Positions 1-6,435 of a stretch of 10,189 nucleotides of DNA are shown one piece after another. Source of the DNA: CAZYMI01 sp964648505 (lineage in GTDB: Bacteria > Pseudomonadota > Alphaproteobacteria > Micavibrionales > Micavibrionaceae). The notes below the pieces were generated by a model. The model worked only from the letters and a program-made list of their open reading frames with translations, did not search any database and had not been told where the DNA came from. The stretch covers positions 1 to 10,189 of the forward strand of contig CAZYMI010000030.1 of the NCBI GenBank assembly GCA_964648505.1, read 5' to 3'. The position numbers and the translations under genes are program-made. Numbering within the stretch: the stretch's first letter is position 1; every line of letters begins with the position of its first letter.

Positions 1-50
1 GTTCCAATATTACAATGCGGCTTGTTCCGCTCAAACTTTCCCTTGGCCAT
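1..50 (-). CDS. tuf: Elongation factor Tu, N-terminus only (runs off the left edge)
   Basis: Read on the reverse strand from ATG at 48-50, the 16 visible codons give MAKGKFERNKPHCNIG, the characteristic opening of bacterial EF-Tu, just before the G1 (P-loop) motif that would lie outside the window. EF-Tu is the GTPase that carries aminoacyl-tRNA to the ribosome in the cytoplasm. An AAGGAC ribosome binding site lies at 61-66, ten bases before the start. The KPHCNIG variant with Cys occurs in several alphaproteobacterial EF-Tus and is the main taxonomic clue here. A tRNA-Gly(TCC) lies upstream on the same strand, as near tufB in Escherichia coli, but two small ORFs sit between them. The call is firm despite the short fragment; which tuf copy this is cannot be told. 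Confidence 0.93.
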   Translation of the reverse strand, partial: MAKGKFERNKPHCNIG

Positions 51-86
51 TTTATCTATCGTCCTTAAGCATAAAGGGTTGAAAAA

Positions 87-103
87 CTTGAGGTTACCCC
101 AAG
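87..103 (-). terminator. Hairpin plus T-run in the tuf leader (terminator or attenuator)
   Basis: On the minus strand, a seven-pair stem (one G-U pair) with a TAA loop, CTTGGGG/CCTCAAG, is followed at once by TTTTTC. This is a plausible intrinsic terminator. It lies downstream of the only good promoter candidate for tuf (112-140) and 36 bases before the tuf start, so it would act inside the tuf leader. It could instead end transcription coming from the small ORFs. Confidence 0.45.
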
Positions 104-111
104 CCTGAGAA

Positions 112-140
112 GGTTTAAAATATGCAACGCACCGTGTCAA
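112..140 (-). promoter_or_regulatory. Candidate sigma70-type promoter for tuf
   Basis: On the minus strand, a consensus -35 TTGACA (135-140) is separated by 17 bases from TAAACC (112-117). The -35 box is perfect and the -10 box weak, which is common in alphaproteobacteria. Initiation near 105 would give a leader of about 55 bases containing the hairpin at 87-103. No other promoter-like pair is evident closer to tuf. Confidence 0.4.
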
Positions 141-228
141 TCACCGAAACTATAATTTTCAGAATATAATCAGTAAATTTCTAAGTTTGTATAATTGATT
201 ATCTAAAGCCCAAAAGGTCGATTTTATC

Positions 229-432
229 TTACAGGAAATTGCAAGAAACCTTGGCGCCTAAAAATGCTTTTGGCTGACGAATCATGGGAATATCCACCTC
301 ATTAAGCTGCCACCTTGCCTTGTTAATATCAGCACGCTTACGAAACTTATGACGAAGCTTTGCGGATATCCCTGTTTCAAGTGGCCCGTGTAATTGGCCG
401 TCCTTCCAAAAGCTCTTTCTTGATTGTCCCAT
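229..432 (-). CDS. Small basic hypothetical protein
   Basis: A 67-residue ORF from ATG 432, rich in Lys and Arg and with no recognised domain. No membrane segment or signal peptide is visible. It starts 22 bases after the stop of the small ORF at 455-646 on the same strand, so the two could be co-transcribed from the promoter at 685-713. The region before its start is a run of G (minus-strand GGGGGGG) rather than a classical Shine-Dalgarno, which weakens the start assignment. The basic composition would suit RNA or DNA binding, but that is only a guess. Its place between tRNA-Gly and tuf suggests either a lineage-specific insertion or a spurious ORF. I do not recognise the protein. Confidence 0.4.
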   Translation of the reverse strand: MGQSRKSFWKDGQLHGPLETGISAKLRHKFRKRADINKARWQLNEVDIPMIRQPKAFLGAKVSCNFL

Positions 433-454
433 AGCAATAAGCCCCCCCAGTTTT

Positions 455-646
455 TTATTTTATTTGTGCGCTCAAAGAGAGTCTGCGATTAACCCTGACC
501 TGTTTTTCTATTTGATCTGAGTGGTACCCCGCAAGAACTGCGCGCGATTCCTCAAGGCTTTCTCTGCCTGCACGATAATTTACGGAGCGTCTGAAAACCA
601 CGCGGCTTCGTTCCAGCGGTGTTAACCTTGGTTGTCTTGATGCCAT
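455..646 (-). CDS. Small basic hypothetical protein
   Basis: A 63-residue, Arg-rich ORF (14 Arg) with no recognised family. I chose the ATG at 644-646 (MASRQPRL) over the longer form starting at 685 because AGGG lies seven bases upstream, and because a near-consensus promoter (TTGACA, 17 bases, TTTAAT at 685-713) would start transcription near 678, inside the longer version. The central section (LERSRVVFRRSVNYRAGRE) is strongly positive and possibly helical, which suits nucleic acid or ribosome contact; that is inference. A 13-base palindrome overlaps the promoter start point, hinting at repression. A promoter, ribosome binding site and start that agree in spacing make this more likely real than its downstream neighbour. 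Confidence 0.5.
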   Translation of the reverse strand: MASRQPRLTPLERSRVVFRRSVNYRAGRESLEESRAVLAGYHSDQIEKQVRVNRRLSLSAQIK

Positions 647-673
647 TTTATCCCTGTTCATTTTTTTTGTTTT

Positions 674-686
674 ATTGCACTGCAAT
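674..686. promoter_or_regulatory. Palindrome overlapping the small-ORF promoter
   Basis: ATTGCA-C-TGCAAT is a perfect 6-bp inverted repeat around a single base. It overlaps the -10 edge and the expected start point of the minus-strand promoter at 685-713, where a repressor would bind. No regulator is identified. Confidence 0.3.
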
Positions 687-713
687 TAAAAGCAAACGGA
701 AGATAAATGTCAA
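685..713 (-). promoter_or_regulatory. Sigma70-type promoter for the small ORF(s)
   Basis: On the minus strand, TTGACA (708-713), a 17-base spacer, then TTTAAT (685-690), eleven of twelve consensus positions. The predicted start near 678 gives a leader of about 32 bases with AGGG before the ATG at 646. It lies between tRNA-Gly and the small ORFs, so these need not depend on tRNA transcription. Confidence 0.55.
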
Positions 714-752
714 AGTTTTTTCACGATCAGGAAAAACTGGATTAGAGAAAAC

Positions 753-826
753 TGGAGCGGGTGAAGGGAATCGAACCCTCATAGCCAGCTTGGAAGGCTG
801 GAGCTTTACCACTAAGCTACACCCGC
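753..826 (-). tRNA. tRNA-Gly(TCC)
   Basis: A complete cloverleaf on the minus strand. The 7-bp acceptor stem is GCGGGTG/CACCCGC; the D arm contains AGTGGTAA; the anticodon stem CCAGC/GCTGG encloses loop CTTCCAA with anticodon TCC; the T arm is GAGGG/CCCTT around TTCGATT. The discriminator is T and the terminal CCA is encoded (753-755). It reads GGA/GGG glycine codons. Position upstream of tuf on the same strand matches the tRNA-tuf clustering seen in many proteobacteria. Confidence 0.96.
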
Positions 827-952
827 GCTTAACAGGGAAGAAAACTTATAGATCAGCTTGAGATAAATTCACAGACATGAATTACATGTTTTAAAATAGG
901 CGCACTGAAGTCTTATTATTTTTCACGCGCTTAAGTTTTCTTATAACCCGAA

Positions 953-971
953 AACGCAATAAAATTGCGTT
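953..971. terminator. AT-flanked inverted repeat, possible bidirectional terminator or operator
   Basis: AACGCAAT-AAA-ATTGCGTT is a perfect 8-bp stem with a three-base loop, flanked by A's on the left and ATTTTT on the right. It lies nine bases before the -35 box of the lipoprotein promoter. No plus-strand gene precedes it within 900 bases, so an operator or insulating role is as likely as termination. Confidence 0.35.
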
Positions 972-979
972 ATTTTTAC

Positions 980-1008
980 TTTACAGATTAATTTTATTTC
1001 GTTATAAA
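980..1008 (+). promoter_or_regulatory. Candidate promoter for the lipoprotein gene
   Basis: TTTACA (980-985), a 17-base spacer, then TATAAA (1003-1008): ten of twelve consensus positions with ideal spacing. Initiation near 1015 would give a leader of about 60 bases that is almost pure A/T before the AAGGA ribosome binding site at 1066-1070. The high AT content raises the chance of accidental matches. Confidence 0.45.
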
Positions 1009-1076
1009 CTCTATTATTAGTATAAAGTATCACAAAAAATTAAATAATTGTAATTTAGTTACAAAAAGGATTGAAC

Positions 1077-2435
1077 ATGGGACAATTATCAAAAACAATA
1101 AACTGCGCCATTATCGCAACTTCACTTGGTGCGCTTGCTTCTTGTGGGGAGCCTATAAGACCCGAAATTCATGAAACACCTGGGCAAACACATTACAAAC
1201 AAGGTTCTGCATTTATTGAATCACGCGGATATTCCCTTGAACGTAACCAGATTGGACGCATCAACCCTATTACAGTTATTACCCCCACATGGGCGAGTTT
1301 AACAAACGGCAGTTCACCTGCCTGCACATTAACAGCCGCGACAAATGATCCTCTTCCTTGGGAAGATCAAGCCTTAAGCGCTAACATCCTTTCAGGGCAA
1401 AGATTCTTTCGCCAATCTTCTAAACAGCTCTATTTTTTTGACGTTACAGGTTCACGTCCAAGCGGGCTCTTTACATCGGGATCCTGTGATATCACCGCAT
1501 CGCGTGTTACAGACCGCGCTTTAACTGACGATAACTTTGCTACCACGCGCACACCTATTGCTTCAAAAATTTTTGAAGGCACGCTACGATCACGCACTGT
1601 AACCTCACTGTTTAACGGCGCGTTTGAAATCTGGACGATGCCTATGAAAGCTGCAAGCGGTCAATGTGAAGTTGCTGTTCGTTTTGATAAACAAAATCAA
1701 AATCAATTCGACTTTACAAACAGCCGAAGCTTTGAGGGTCAACCAACCACATCACATTTCTTTTTGCAAAAAGATACAGCGAATGGACAAGTCGTTTACA
1801 AATTTGAACTAAAAAAATTAAACACAACAGTCCCCGGAAAGCTTTGGGGTACACAACCTTCTGGCGACTGTGATGCAAAGATTACGCAATATGCTCTGCC
1901 ATCCTTATCTTTAAACGGCTTGGTCACTGAAAATTCGACGCAATCACAAACTGTAACGGCGGGCTCTGTGTCACCGTCTGCCGAAGCACTCAAGAATAAT
2001 ATTGATATTAAATTCAACGAACAGACCCGCATTGAAATTCGTGAGCGTGATATCCCCATTACCGTTCAAGACGGAACACACTACAGCGTTGAGCGCACTG
2101 TAACATCTACAAATGAAGTGACTTTTGGTGATACAAAATCAACCGGTCTTGATGTGGGATCTCCTATTATCAGCTTGATCACAGGTGGTCTTCTGTCTGC
2201 TGAAGTAAAACAGAACTGGGAGAATAGATTCTCGAGAGGGGTTGGGCAGTCAACAGCCATCACTGCACGCGTTGATCTTGATCCAAAATATTGCAAAAAA
2301 TGGCTTTATAGTGTTTTTGCAACCGTGCGGGATGGTACGATTGATGCAAGCGGGTATGGCGAAAAAAAACCAATACCTTTTTCAATTGTTGAAAATCTTG
2401 AGATTCGTGCAGCCCCACAATGCGGGCCAAAATAG
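1077..2435 (+). CDS. Secreted lipoprotein of unknown function
   Basis: A 452-residue protein with a lipoprotein signal peptide: Lys6, a hydrophobic stretch from about 8 to 20, then lipobox Leu-Ala-Ser-Cys with the lipidated Cys at 23. I chose ATG 1077 because AAGGA (1066-1070) is six bases upstream; the TTG at 1071 directly abuts that site. The mature part is rich in Ser, Thr and beta-prone sequence, with six further cysteines (about residues 83, 137, 197, 265, 406, 449) that could form three disulfides in an oxidising envelope. Around residues 338-401, two alternating Ser/Thr-rich strands flank a Gly/Leu-rich hydrophobic segment (GSPIISLITGGLLS). That pattern resembles the insertion region of aerolysin/ETX-MTX2 beta-pore-forming proteins, but I see no diagnostic motif, so it is only a hypothesis. 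It could equally be a surface or adhesion protein. It converges on the SAM-hydrolase-like gene six bases away. Confidence 0.8.
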   Translation: MGQLSKTINCAIIATSLGALASCGEPIRPEIHETPGQTHYKQGSAFIESRGYSLERNQIGRINPITVITPTWASLTNGSSPACTLTAATNDPLPWEDQALSANILSGQRFFRQSSKQLYFFDVTGSRPSGLFTSGSCDITASRVTDRALTDDNFATTRTPIASKIFEGTLRSRTVTSLFNGAFEIWTMPMKAASGQCEVAVRFDKQNQNQFDFTNSRSFEGQPTTSHFFLQKDTANGQVVYKFELKKLNTTVPGKLWGTQPSGDCDAKITQYALPSLSLNGLVTENSTQSQTVTAGSVSPSAEALKNNIDIKFNEQTRIEIRERDIPITVQDGTHYSVERTVTSTNEVTFGDTKSTGLDVGSPIISLITGGLLSAEVKQNWENRFSRGVGQSTAITARVDLDPKYCKKWLYSVFATVRDGTIDASGYGEKKPIPFSIVENLEIRAAPQCGPK

Positions 2436-2441
2436 CTTTAT

Positions 2442-3257
2442 TTAATGCACCACCCGCCACATCACAGGCACACCACCCGGCGGGCGGCCAAATTGTCTGG
2501 CTGCATTACCACCACGCTTTATAACTTCAGCAAACTGAACGCGCTTGCCGCTTGGCAAAGTCCAGCCTGATGATCCGGCAGATAGACTGAACTCACCGTC
2601 TGCTACGCCAAAAATACCTTGTGAAACACGGGCAACCTGTTGACGCCCATTTATTTCAAGCACAACATATTTGCCTATAATCGATTGAAGTTCAGCGGGA
2701 TCAACGGCACATTTTAAATTACCGTACCCATCTGTGTAGCATACAACCCCTTCAGGTGGAGCAGGAATAGCATCCATCATATCAGCACCTAAAATATCTC
2801 TATCGCCACGCAAAACACGCGCAAATGCTCTTGGAAAAACATCGCGGGAACGAAACTGAGAGCCTTCGGCTGAACAGTCAATCACGCGTACTTCTACAGC
2901 TGCCTCACGAACAAATGATAGTGAGTAACCACTATTCACTACACAAATCTCGCAACCATTTTTCAGCTTTGCATAGACAAAACCCTCACCCGCATTTTTT
3001 GTACGCGGCTGCAAATCGTCTTTACGCGGCGCGGTATTCACAAAAAATTTATGGTGTGTTCCAAGCTTGGAATTGAGTGCGGTTTGTGCCAACGCAAAAC
3101 CTGTTGCAATTGTATCGAATGCAGGCACGGCATAAGTATAAATAGTAGGACTAAGCCCTGCGAGTTCATGTTCAAGCGATTGTGTGACTTCCGCAAAAGC
3201 CAGATCATGCAAATCACCATAATCAGCAATAACGGATATGATGAGCCTTGAAGACAT
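2442..3257 (-). CDS. Divergent SAM hydrolase/halogenase-family (DUF62) protein
   Basis: A 271-residue protein with the SAM hydroxide adenosyltransferase layout. An N-terminal strand ends in Asp12-Tyr-Gly (family DFG). FFVNTAPR (71-78) stands where the family has VDPGVG, VVNSG (106-110) at PDNG, SQFRSRD (133-139) at TFHGRD, and DGYGNLK (176-182) at the VDxFGN segment opening the C-terminal beta domain. Family members hydrolyse S-adenosylmethionine to adenosine and methionine, or halogenate it, using an Asp-Arg-His triad. Here the Asp position reads Asn74 and the His position Arg136, so classical chemistry is doubtful although the fold looks intact. I chose ATG 3257 because AAAGGG (3264-3269) lies six bases upstream; a longer ORF from 3296 lacks such a site. 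No signal peptide is seen, so it is probably cytoplasmic. It is divergent from the unknown gene at 3390. Confidence 0.68.
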   Translation of the reverse strand: MSSRLIISVIADYGDLHDLAFAEVTQSLEHELAGLSPTIYTYAVPAFDTIATGFALAQTALNSKLGTHHKFFVNTAPRKDDLQPRTKNAGEGFVYAKLKNGCEICVVNSGYSLSFVREAAVEVRVIDCSAEGSQFRSRDVFPRAFARVLRGDRDILGADMMDAIPAPPEGVVCYTDGYGNLKCAVDPAELQSIIGKYVVLEINGRQQVARVSQGIFGVADGEFSLSAGSSGWTLPSGKRVQFAEVIKRGGNAARQFGRPPGGVPVMWRVVH

Positions 3258-3320
3258 AAAAAACCCTTTGGTTTGCAAAATATAAAACGCTATCAATATT
3301 AACTTATTTTATACAAAAAA

Positions 3321-3349
3321 TTGACCTTTTCTTATTGTTTTCATATTAA
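3321..3349 (+). promoter_or_regulatory. Sigma70-type promoter for the gene at 3390
   Basis: TTGACC (3321-3326), a 17-base spacer and TATTAA (3344-3349): ten of twelve consensus positions with ideal spacing. Initiation near 3356 leaves a leader of about 34 bases including the AGGAA ribosome binding site at 3376-3380. It lies in the divergent gap shared with the SAM-hydrolase-like gene. Confidence 0.55.
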
Positions 3350-3389
3350 CATTAAATGGCAAACTCAAAAACAGCAGGAAAAAACAATA

Positions 3390-4007
3390 ATGAAAACTCA
3401 ACTTCAAAGCTTTCTGGAAGGTGTTGGCGCCAAAGATTTGGTTGGCTGGGTATTGCAAGAGCAGCGTAACGGAAATCGAACCGCCTTTGGTACGGCTACA
3501 GGCGGCCGTATGCAAACAGCTTCACAGGATAACAAATCGATTGCCTTGTTATTTGAAGGCGGAGAAACCCACATTCTTTACGGCTTGGGGGATAGAAACT
3601 TTTCACCCGTTAAAATCACATTTGATCAAAAAGGCGCTGCTCAAACCGCTAGCGTCCCTTTAAGTGGTGTTGGAAGATCAGGTGTAGCAACATTCAGGGC
3701 TGAACCTCAAATACTGAGTGCAATTTCAAGCGCTGCTAACGCCTTAAAATCTGGCGCCTCAGGCACGGGCCATTATATGGGTTGGCTTGCAAAAAGTGCG
3801 GGTGCAGTAACACCGCGTGGAAACACGGATTGGGGTACAAATAAAATTTCAGAGGCTCGCAACACTGATACAGGTACACCAGAAGGATCTATGAATGCTG
3901 CATCTGCCTTGCTAGCAAAATGGGATCAGCATCGTATAAGTTTTCCTGCTGTAATCCCGCCGCCCGTTGGTCGCAAACTTACCGCTGCAGCACCGCCTTC
4001 TGCATAA
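3390..4007 (+). CDS. Hypothetical protein, 205 residues
   Basis: I do not recognise this protein. ATG 3390 is chosen because CAGGAA lies about ten bases upstream and a good promoter starts transcription near 3356; an upstream TTG at 3321 would lie inside the -35 box. The sequence opens MKTQLQSFLEG and has no signal peptide or membrane segment. The first ~100 residues contain alternating polar and hydrophobic stretches (such as SIALLFEGGETHILYGL) suggesting a beta-rich domain. Residues 105-140 are Ala/Gly/Ser-rich, followed by GTGHYMGWLAKSAGA. The tail is Pro/Ala-rich (IPPPVGRKLTAAAPPSA) and probably unstructured. It stands alone, divergent from the SAM-hydrolase-like gene and convergent with the frameshifted gene. 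Codon use matches its AT-rich neighbours. Confidence 0.65.
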   Translation: MKTQLQSFLEGVGAKDLVGWVLQEQRNGNRTAFGTATGGRMQTASQDNKSIALLFEGGETHILYGLGDRNFSPVKITFDQKGAAQTASVPLSGVGRSGVATFRAEPQILSAISSAANALKSGASGTGHYMGWLAKSAGAVTPRGNTDWGTNKISEARNTDTGTPEGSMNAASALLAKWDQHRISFPAVIPPPVGRKLTAAAPPSA

Positions 4008-4041
4008 GGTAAAAGAAAGAGGCCTTTATATTAAGACTGAT

Positions 4042-4711
4042 CTACTTCAACGTAAGGCCCGTTGAAATATCAATAATATGCCCGTTACTGATCATTTTAC
4101 GCGCCATAAAATTCCAATCATTTGATTGTCTGATCGTTCGAATAACATTGAGCAGGCTTTGTGCTGCCGTGATCTCTGTTCGCGTAAAACCATAAGATAG
4201 GCTGTTCGAAGGATTGTGTAATAAGTAAAGCTATAAGTAATGATTCATAAAAGCTTTCATCTTTAGGATCCAAAATATCACCCGCACGGCGTACAAAGTG
4301 CGCGCCTGTATGCTCAGAACTAATGAGAACCGGAATCCGCGCATTCTCAAAGACGAAACTGTTACCATCATATTCAAACCTTAAATATAACGGTTGATAT
4401 ACATTAGGTTGATTAGGATGAACCACATCTATAACAGGAATCATTTCACCAAATGAAATCTGGAAAGATTTCTCAGATTCGTTAACACTAGCGCGACTTA
4501 TTGCACCCATATTGACGGGGTGTAACCGCACAATATCATCAATATTCTTTTTTATACGTTCATATGGTGGCTGTTCTGTTGCGTTAAACAATGCAGTCAA
4601 AGCCCCAACCATTAAACTATCTAACAAGCTGCCTTTAATTGCGGGCTGCAACGCTATGATTTTTTCACCAGCTCTTGTATCTATGTGCCTTCTTGTCATA
4701 TAAATTCCCAT
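4042..4711 (-). pseudogene. Unrecognised gene with an apparent frameshift near its 3' end
   Basis: The open frame from ATG 4711 runs 197 codons to TGA at 4118-4120 and resembles no family I know. ATG 4697-4699 (MTRRHIDT) is the better start if the GGGA ten bases before it is the ribosome binding site. After about residue 160 the frame turns unnatural (FYANRDHGSTKPAQCYSN), while another frame, open from 4230 to TAG at 4042-4044, reads like ordinary protein: LYLLHNPSNSLSYG, then FTRTEITAAQSLLNVIRTI and NDWNFMARKMISNG. Joining them at roughly 4205-4235 gives a protein of about 220 residues and fills the gap to the convergent neighbour. A direct repeat ATAAGTAA (4221-4228 and 4233-4240) sits at the switch, a likely indel hotspot. 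It may be a real mutation, a sequencing error, or, less likely, recoding. No signal peptide or membrane segment is obvious. Confidence 0.6.
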
Positions 4712-4721
4712 AAAAAACGAA

Positions 4722-4769
4722 CAATGATTTATATATGTAAAAAATAAATGAAAATATCAGAAATCATTG
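4722..4769. promoter_or_regulatory. Spaced 9-bp inverted repeat in a divergent promoter region
   Basis: CAATGATTT (4722-4730) and AAATCATTG (4761-4769) are perfect inverted copies 30 bases apart, a centre-to-centre distance of 39 bases (between three and four helical turns). They lie in the gap between the frameshifted gene and the photolyase, where paired operator sites or a bent regulatory element would fit. The background is AT-rich, which moderates confidence. Confidence 0.35.
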
Positions 4770-4788
4770 ATCTAAAAGGATAAATGCG

Positions 4789-4800
4789 GCCTAAATAGGC
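4789..4800. promoter_or_regulatory. Small palindrome before the photolyase gene
   Basis: GCCTA-AA-TAGGC is a perfect 12-base palindrome three bases before the AAAGGG ribosome binding site (4803-4808) of the photolyase gene. It could be an operator or a weak leader hairpin. Confidence 0.25.
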
Positions 4801-4816
4801 TAAAGGGACTAAAATT

Positions 4817-6343
4817 ATGACGGCCATTCGGCTTATACTGGGCGATCAACTTAATCAAAATATTTCATCCTTAAAAGATTATAAAAAGGGCGATGTTGTT
4901 TTGATGTGTGAGGTTTTTGAAGAAGCCACATACGTCAAGCACCACAAAAAGAAAATTGCGTTTCTATTTTCTGCCATGCGCCATTTTGCGCAGCATTTAG
5001 AAGAATTGGGTTTTACTGTTGCCTATACAAAACTTGATGACCCAGAAAATGCAGGCTCATTCAAAGGCGAAATTGAACGCGCAATCAAAAACTACAGCGC
5101 CAAAAACATCATCGTAACCTTTCCAGGCGAGTATAGAGTTTTTGAAGATATAAAATCTTGGGCCGCTTCTTTGAATGTAGCTGTTGATATATGTGAAGAT
5201 GATCGTTTCTTATGCACCCCGCTTGCATTTAAAACTTGGGCGAAAGGCCGCAAAAGCTTGCGCATGGAGTTTTTCTATCGTGAGATGCGACAACAATATA
5301 ATATTCTCATGGATGGCGATAAGCCCGAGGGCGGCGCATGGAATTATGATTCCGAGAATAGAAAAACTTTAAAAAGCGGAGCGCTTTTTGTACCCACGCC
5401 TTTGTTTCATGCGCCCGATACAATCACAAAAGATGTGATGGATCTTGTTGCACATCGCTTCCCTGTGCATTTTGGTGATCTCGAACCTTTTTATTTTGCC
5501 GTCACACAAGAACAGGCACGCAAAGTTCTTGATGTTTTTATTCAAGAACGATTACCGCTTTTTGGTGACTACCAAGATGCAATGGTTGAAGGCCAACCTT
5601 GGTTTTATCATTCCCACATTAGTTTTTATTTGAATTGCGGATTGCTTTTGCCACTTGAGGCTGTGAGAGCAGCGGAGAATGCTTATAAAACGGGCAAAGC
5701 GCCACTGAATGCCGTTGAAGGTTTTATTCGCCAAATTATAGGCTGGCGTGAATATGTACGCGGCATTTACTGGATGGAGATGCCACAATACGCTGACAAA
5801 AATGCGCTCGAAGCAAAACGCGATCTGCCTTGGTTTTTTTGGACAGGCGATACAAAAATGAATTGCCTCAAGCAATGCATCACAGAAACAAAACAAAACG
5901 CCTATGCACATCACATTCAACGCCTGATGGTGATTGGTAATTTTTGTTTAATTGCGGGCATCGACCCCAAACTCGTGAACGAGTGGTTTTTAATTGTCTA
6001 TGCCGATGCGTATGAATGGGTTGAAATGCCCAATGTAACAGGCATGGTTTTGTACGCGGATAACGGGCTGCTTGCGAGTAAGCCTTATGCCGCAAGTGGC
6101 GCTTACATCAACAAAATGTCTGATTACTGCAAAGGCTGCCATTACAATGTTTTAGAAAAAAATGGTGAGAGCGCCTGCCCCTTTAACTATCTGTATTGGG
6201 ATTTTCTGATACGCAACCAAGACAAGCTTAAATCGAATCCTCGCCTCGGTATTTCTTACAAATCAATAAAAGATATGGCACCCGAAAAAAGAGATGCCAT
6301 TGAGCAAGACGCGCAAAATTTCTTTAAAAGACACGAGATTTAG
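4817..6343 (+). CDS. Iron-sulfur bacterial (6-4) photolyase / cryptochrome-related protein
   Basis: A 508-residue flavoprotein of the FeS-BCP (PhrB/CryB, deoxyribodipyrimidine photolyase-related) family, cytoplasmic. The N-terminal Rossmann-like antenna domain opens with IRLILGDQLNQ, typical of the group. The FAD-binding helical domain covers roughly 220-508. The four cluster cysteines are present at 350, 438, 441 and 454 (the last three in DYCKGC...SACPFN), the same numbers as in the Agrobacterium PhrB enzyme as I recall it. His365-His366 (AYAHHIQRLM) includes the histidine needed for (6-4) photoproduct repair. Known members bind FAD, a [4Fe-4S] cluster and a lumazine antenna, and use blue light to repair (6-4) lesions. 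AAAGGG lies nine bases before ATG 4817. It stands alone; no photoreceptor regulator is in view. Family placement is very firm; the exact lesion specificity is inferred. Confidence 0.95.
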   Translation: MTAIRLILGDQLNQNISSLKDYKKGDVVLMCEVFEEATYVKHHKKKIAFLFSAMRHFAQHLEELGFTVAYTKLDDPENAGSFKGEIERAIKNYSAKNIIVTFPGEYRVFEDIKSWAASLNVAVDICEDDRFLCTPLAFKTWAKGRKSLRMEFFYREMRQQYNILMDGDKPEGGAWNYDSENRKTLKSGALFVPTPLFHAPDTITKDVMDLVAHRFPVHFGDLEPFYFAVTQEQARKVLDVFIQERLPLFGDYQDAMVEGQPWFYHSHISFYLNCGLLLPLEAVRAAENAYKTGKAPLNAVEGFIRQIIGWREYVRGIYWMEMPQYADKNALEAKRDLPWFFWTGDTKMNCLKQCITETKQNAYAHHIQRLMVIGNFCLIAGIDPKLVNEWFLIVYADAYEWVEMPNVTGMVLYADNGLLASKPYAASGAYINKMSDYCKGCHYNVLEKNGESACPFNYLYWDFLIRNQDKLKSNPRLGISYKSIKDMAPEKRDAIEQDAQNFFKRHEI

Positions 6344-6435
6344 CCATTAACGGCCTTCATATTTATACTATTTTAATATGTAAACGTTAAACTACAGTTA
6401 TAATTCCTAATTTTTTTTGAAGAGTAATTATAGCC

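Noticed and set aside
5552..5920. Minus-strand 122-residue ORF
   Set aside because: Antisense to the well-defined photolyase catalytic domain.
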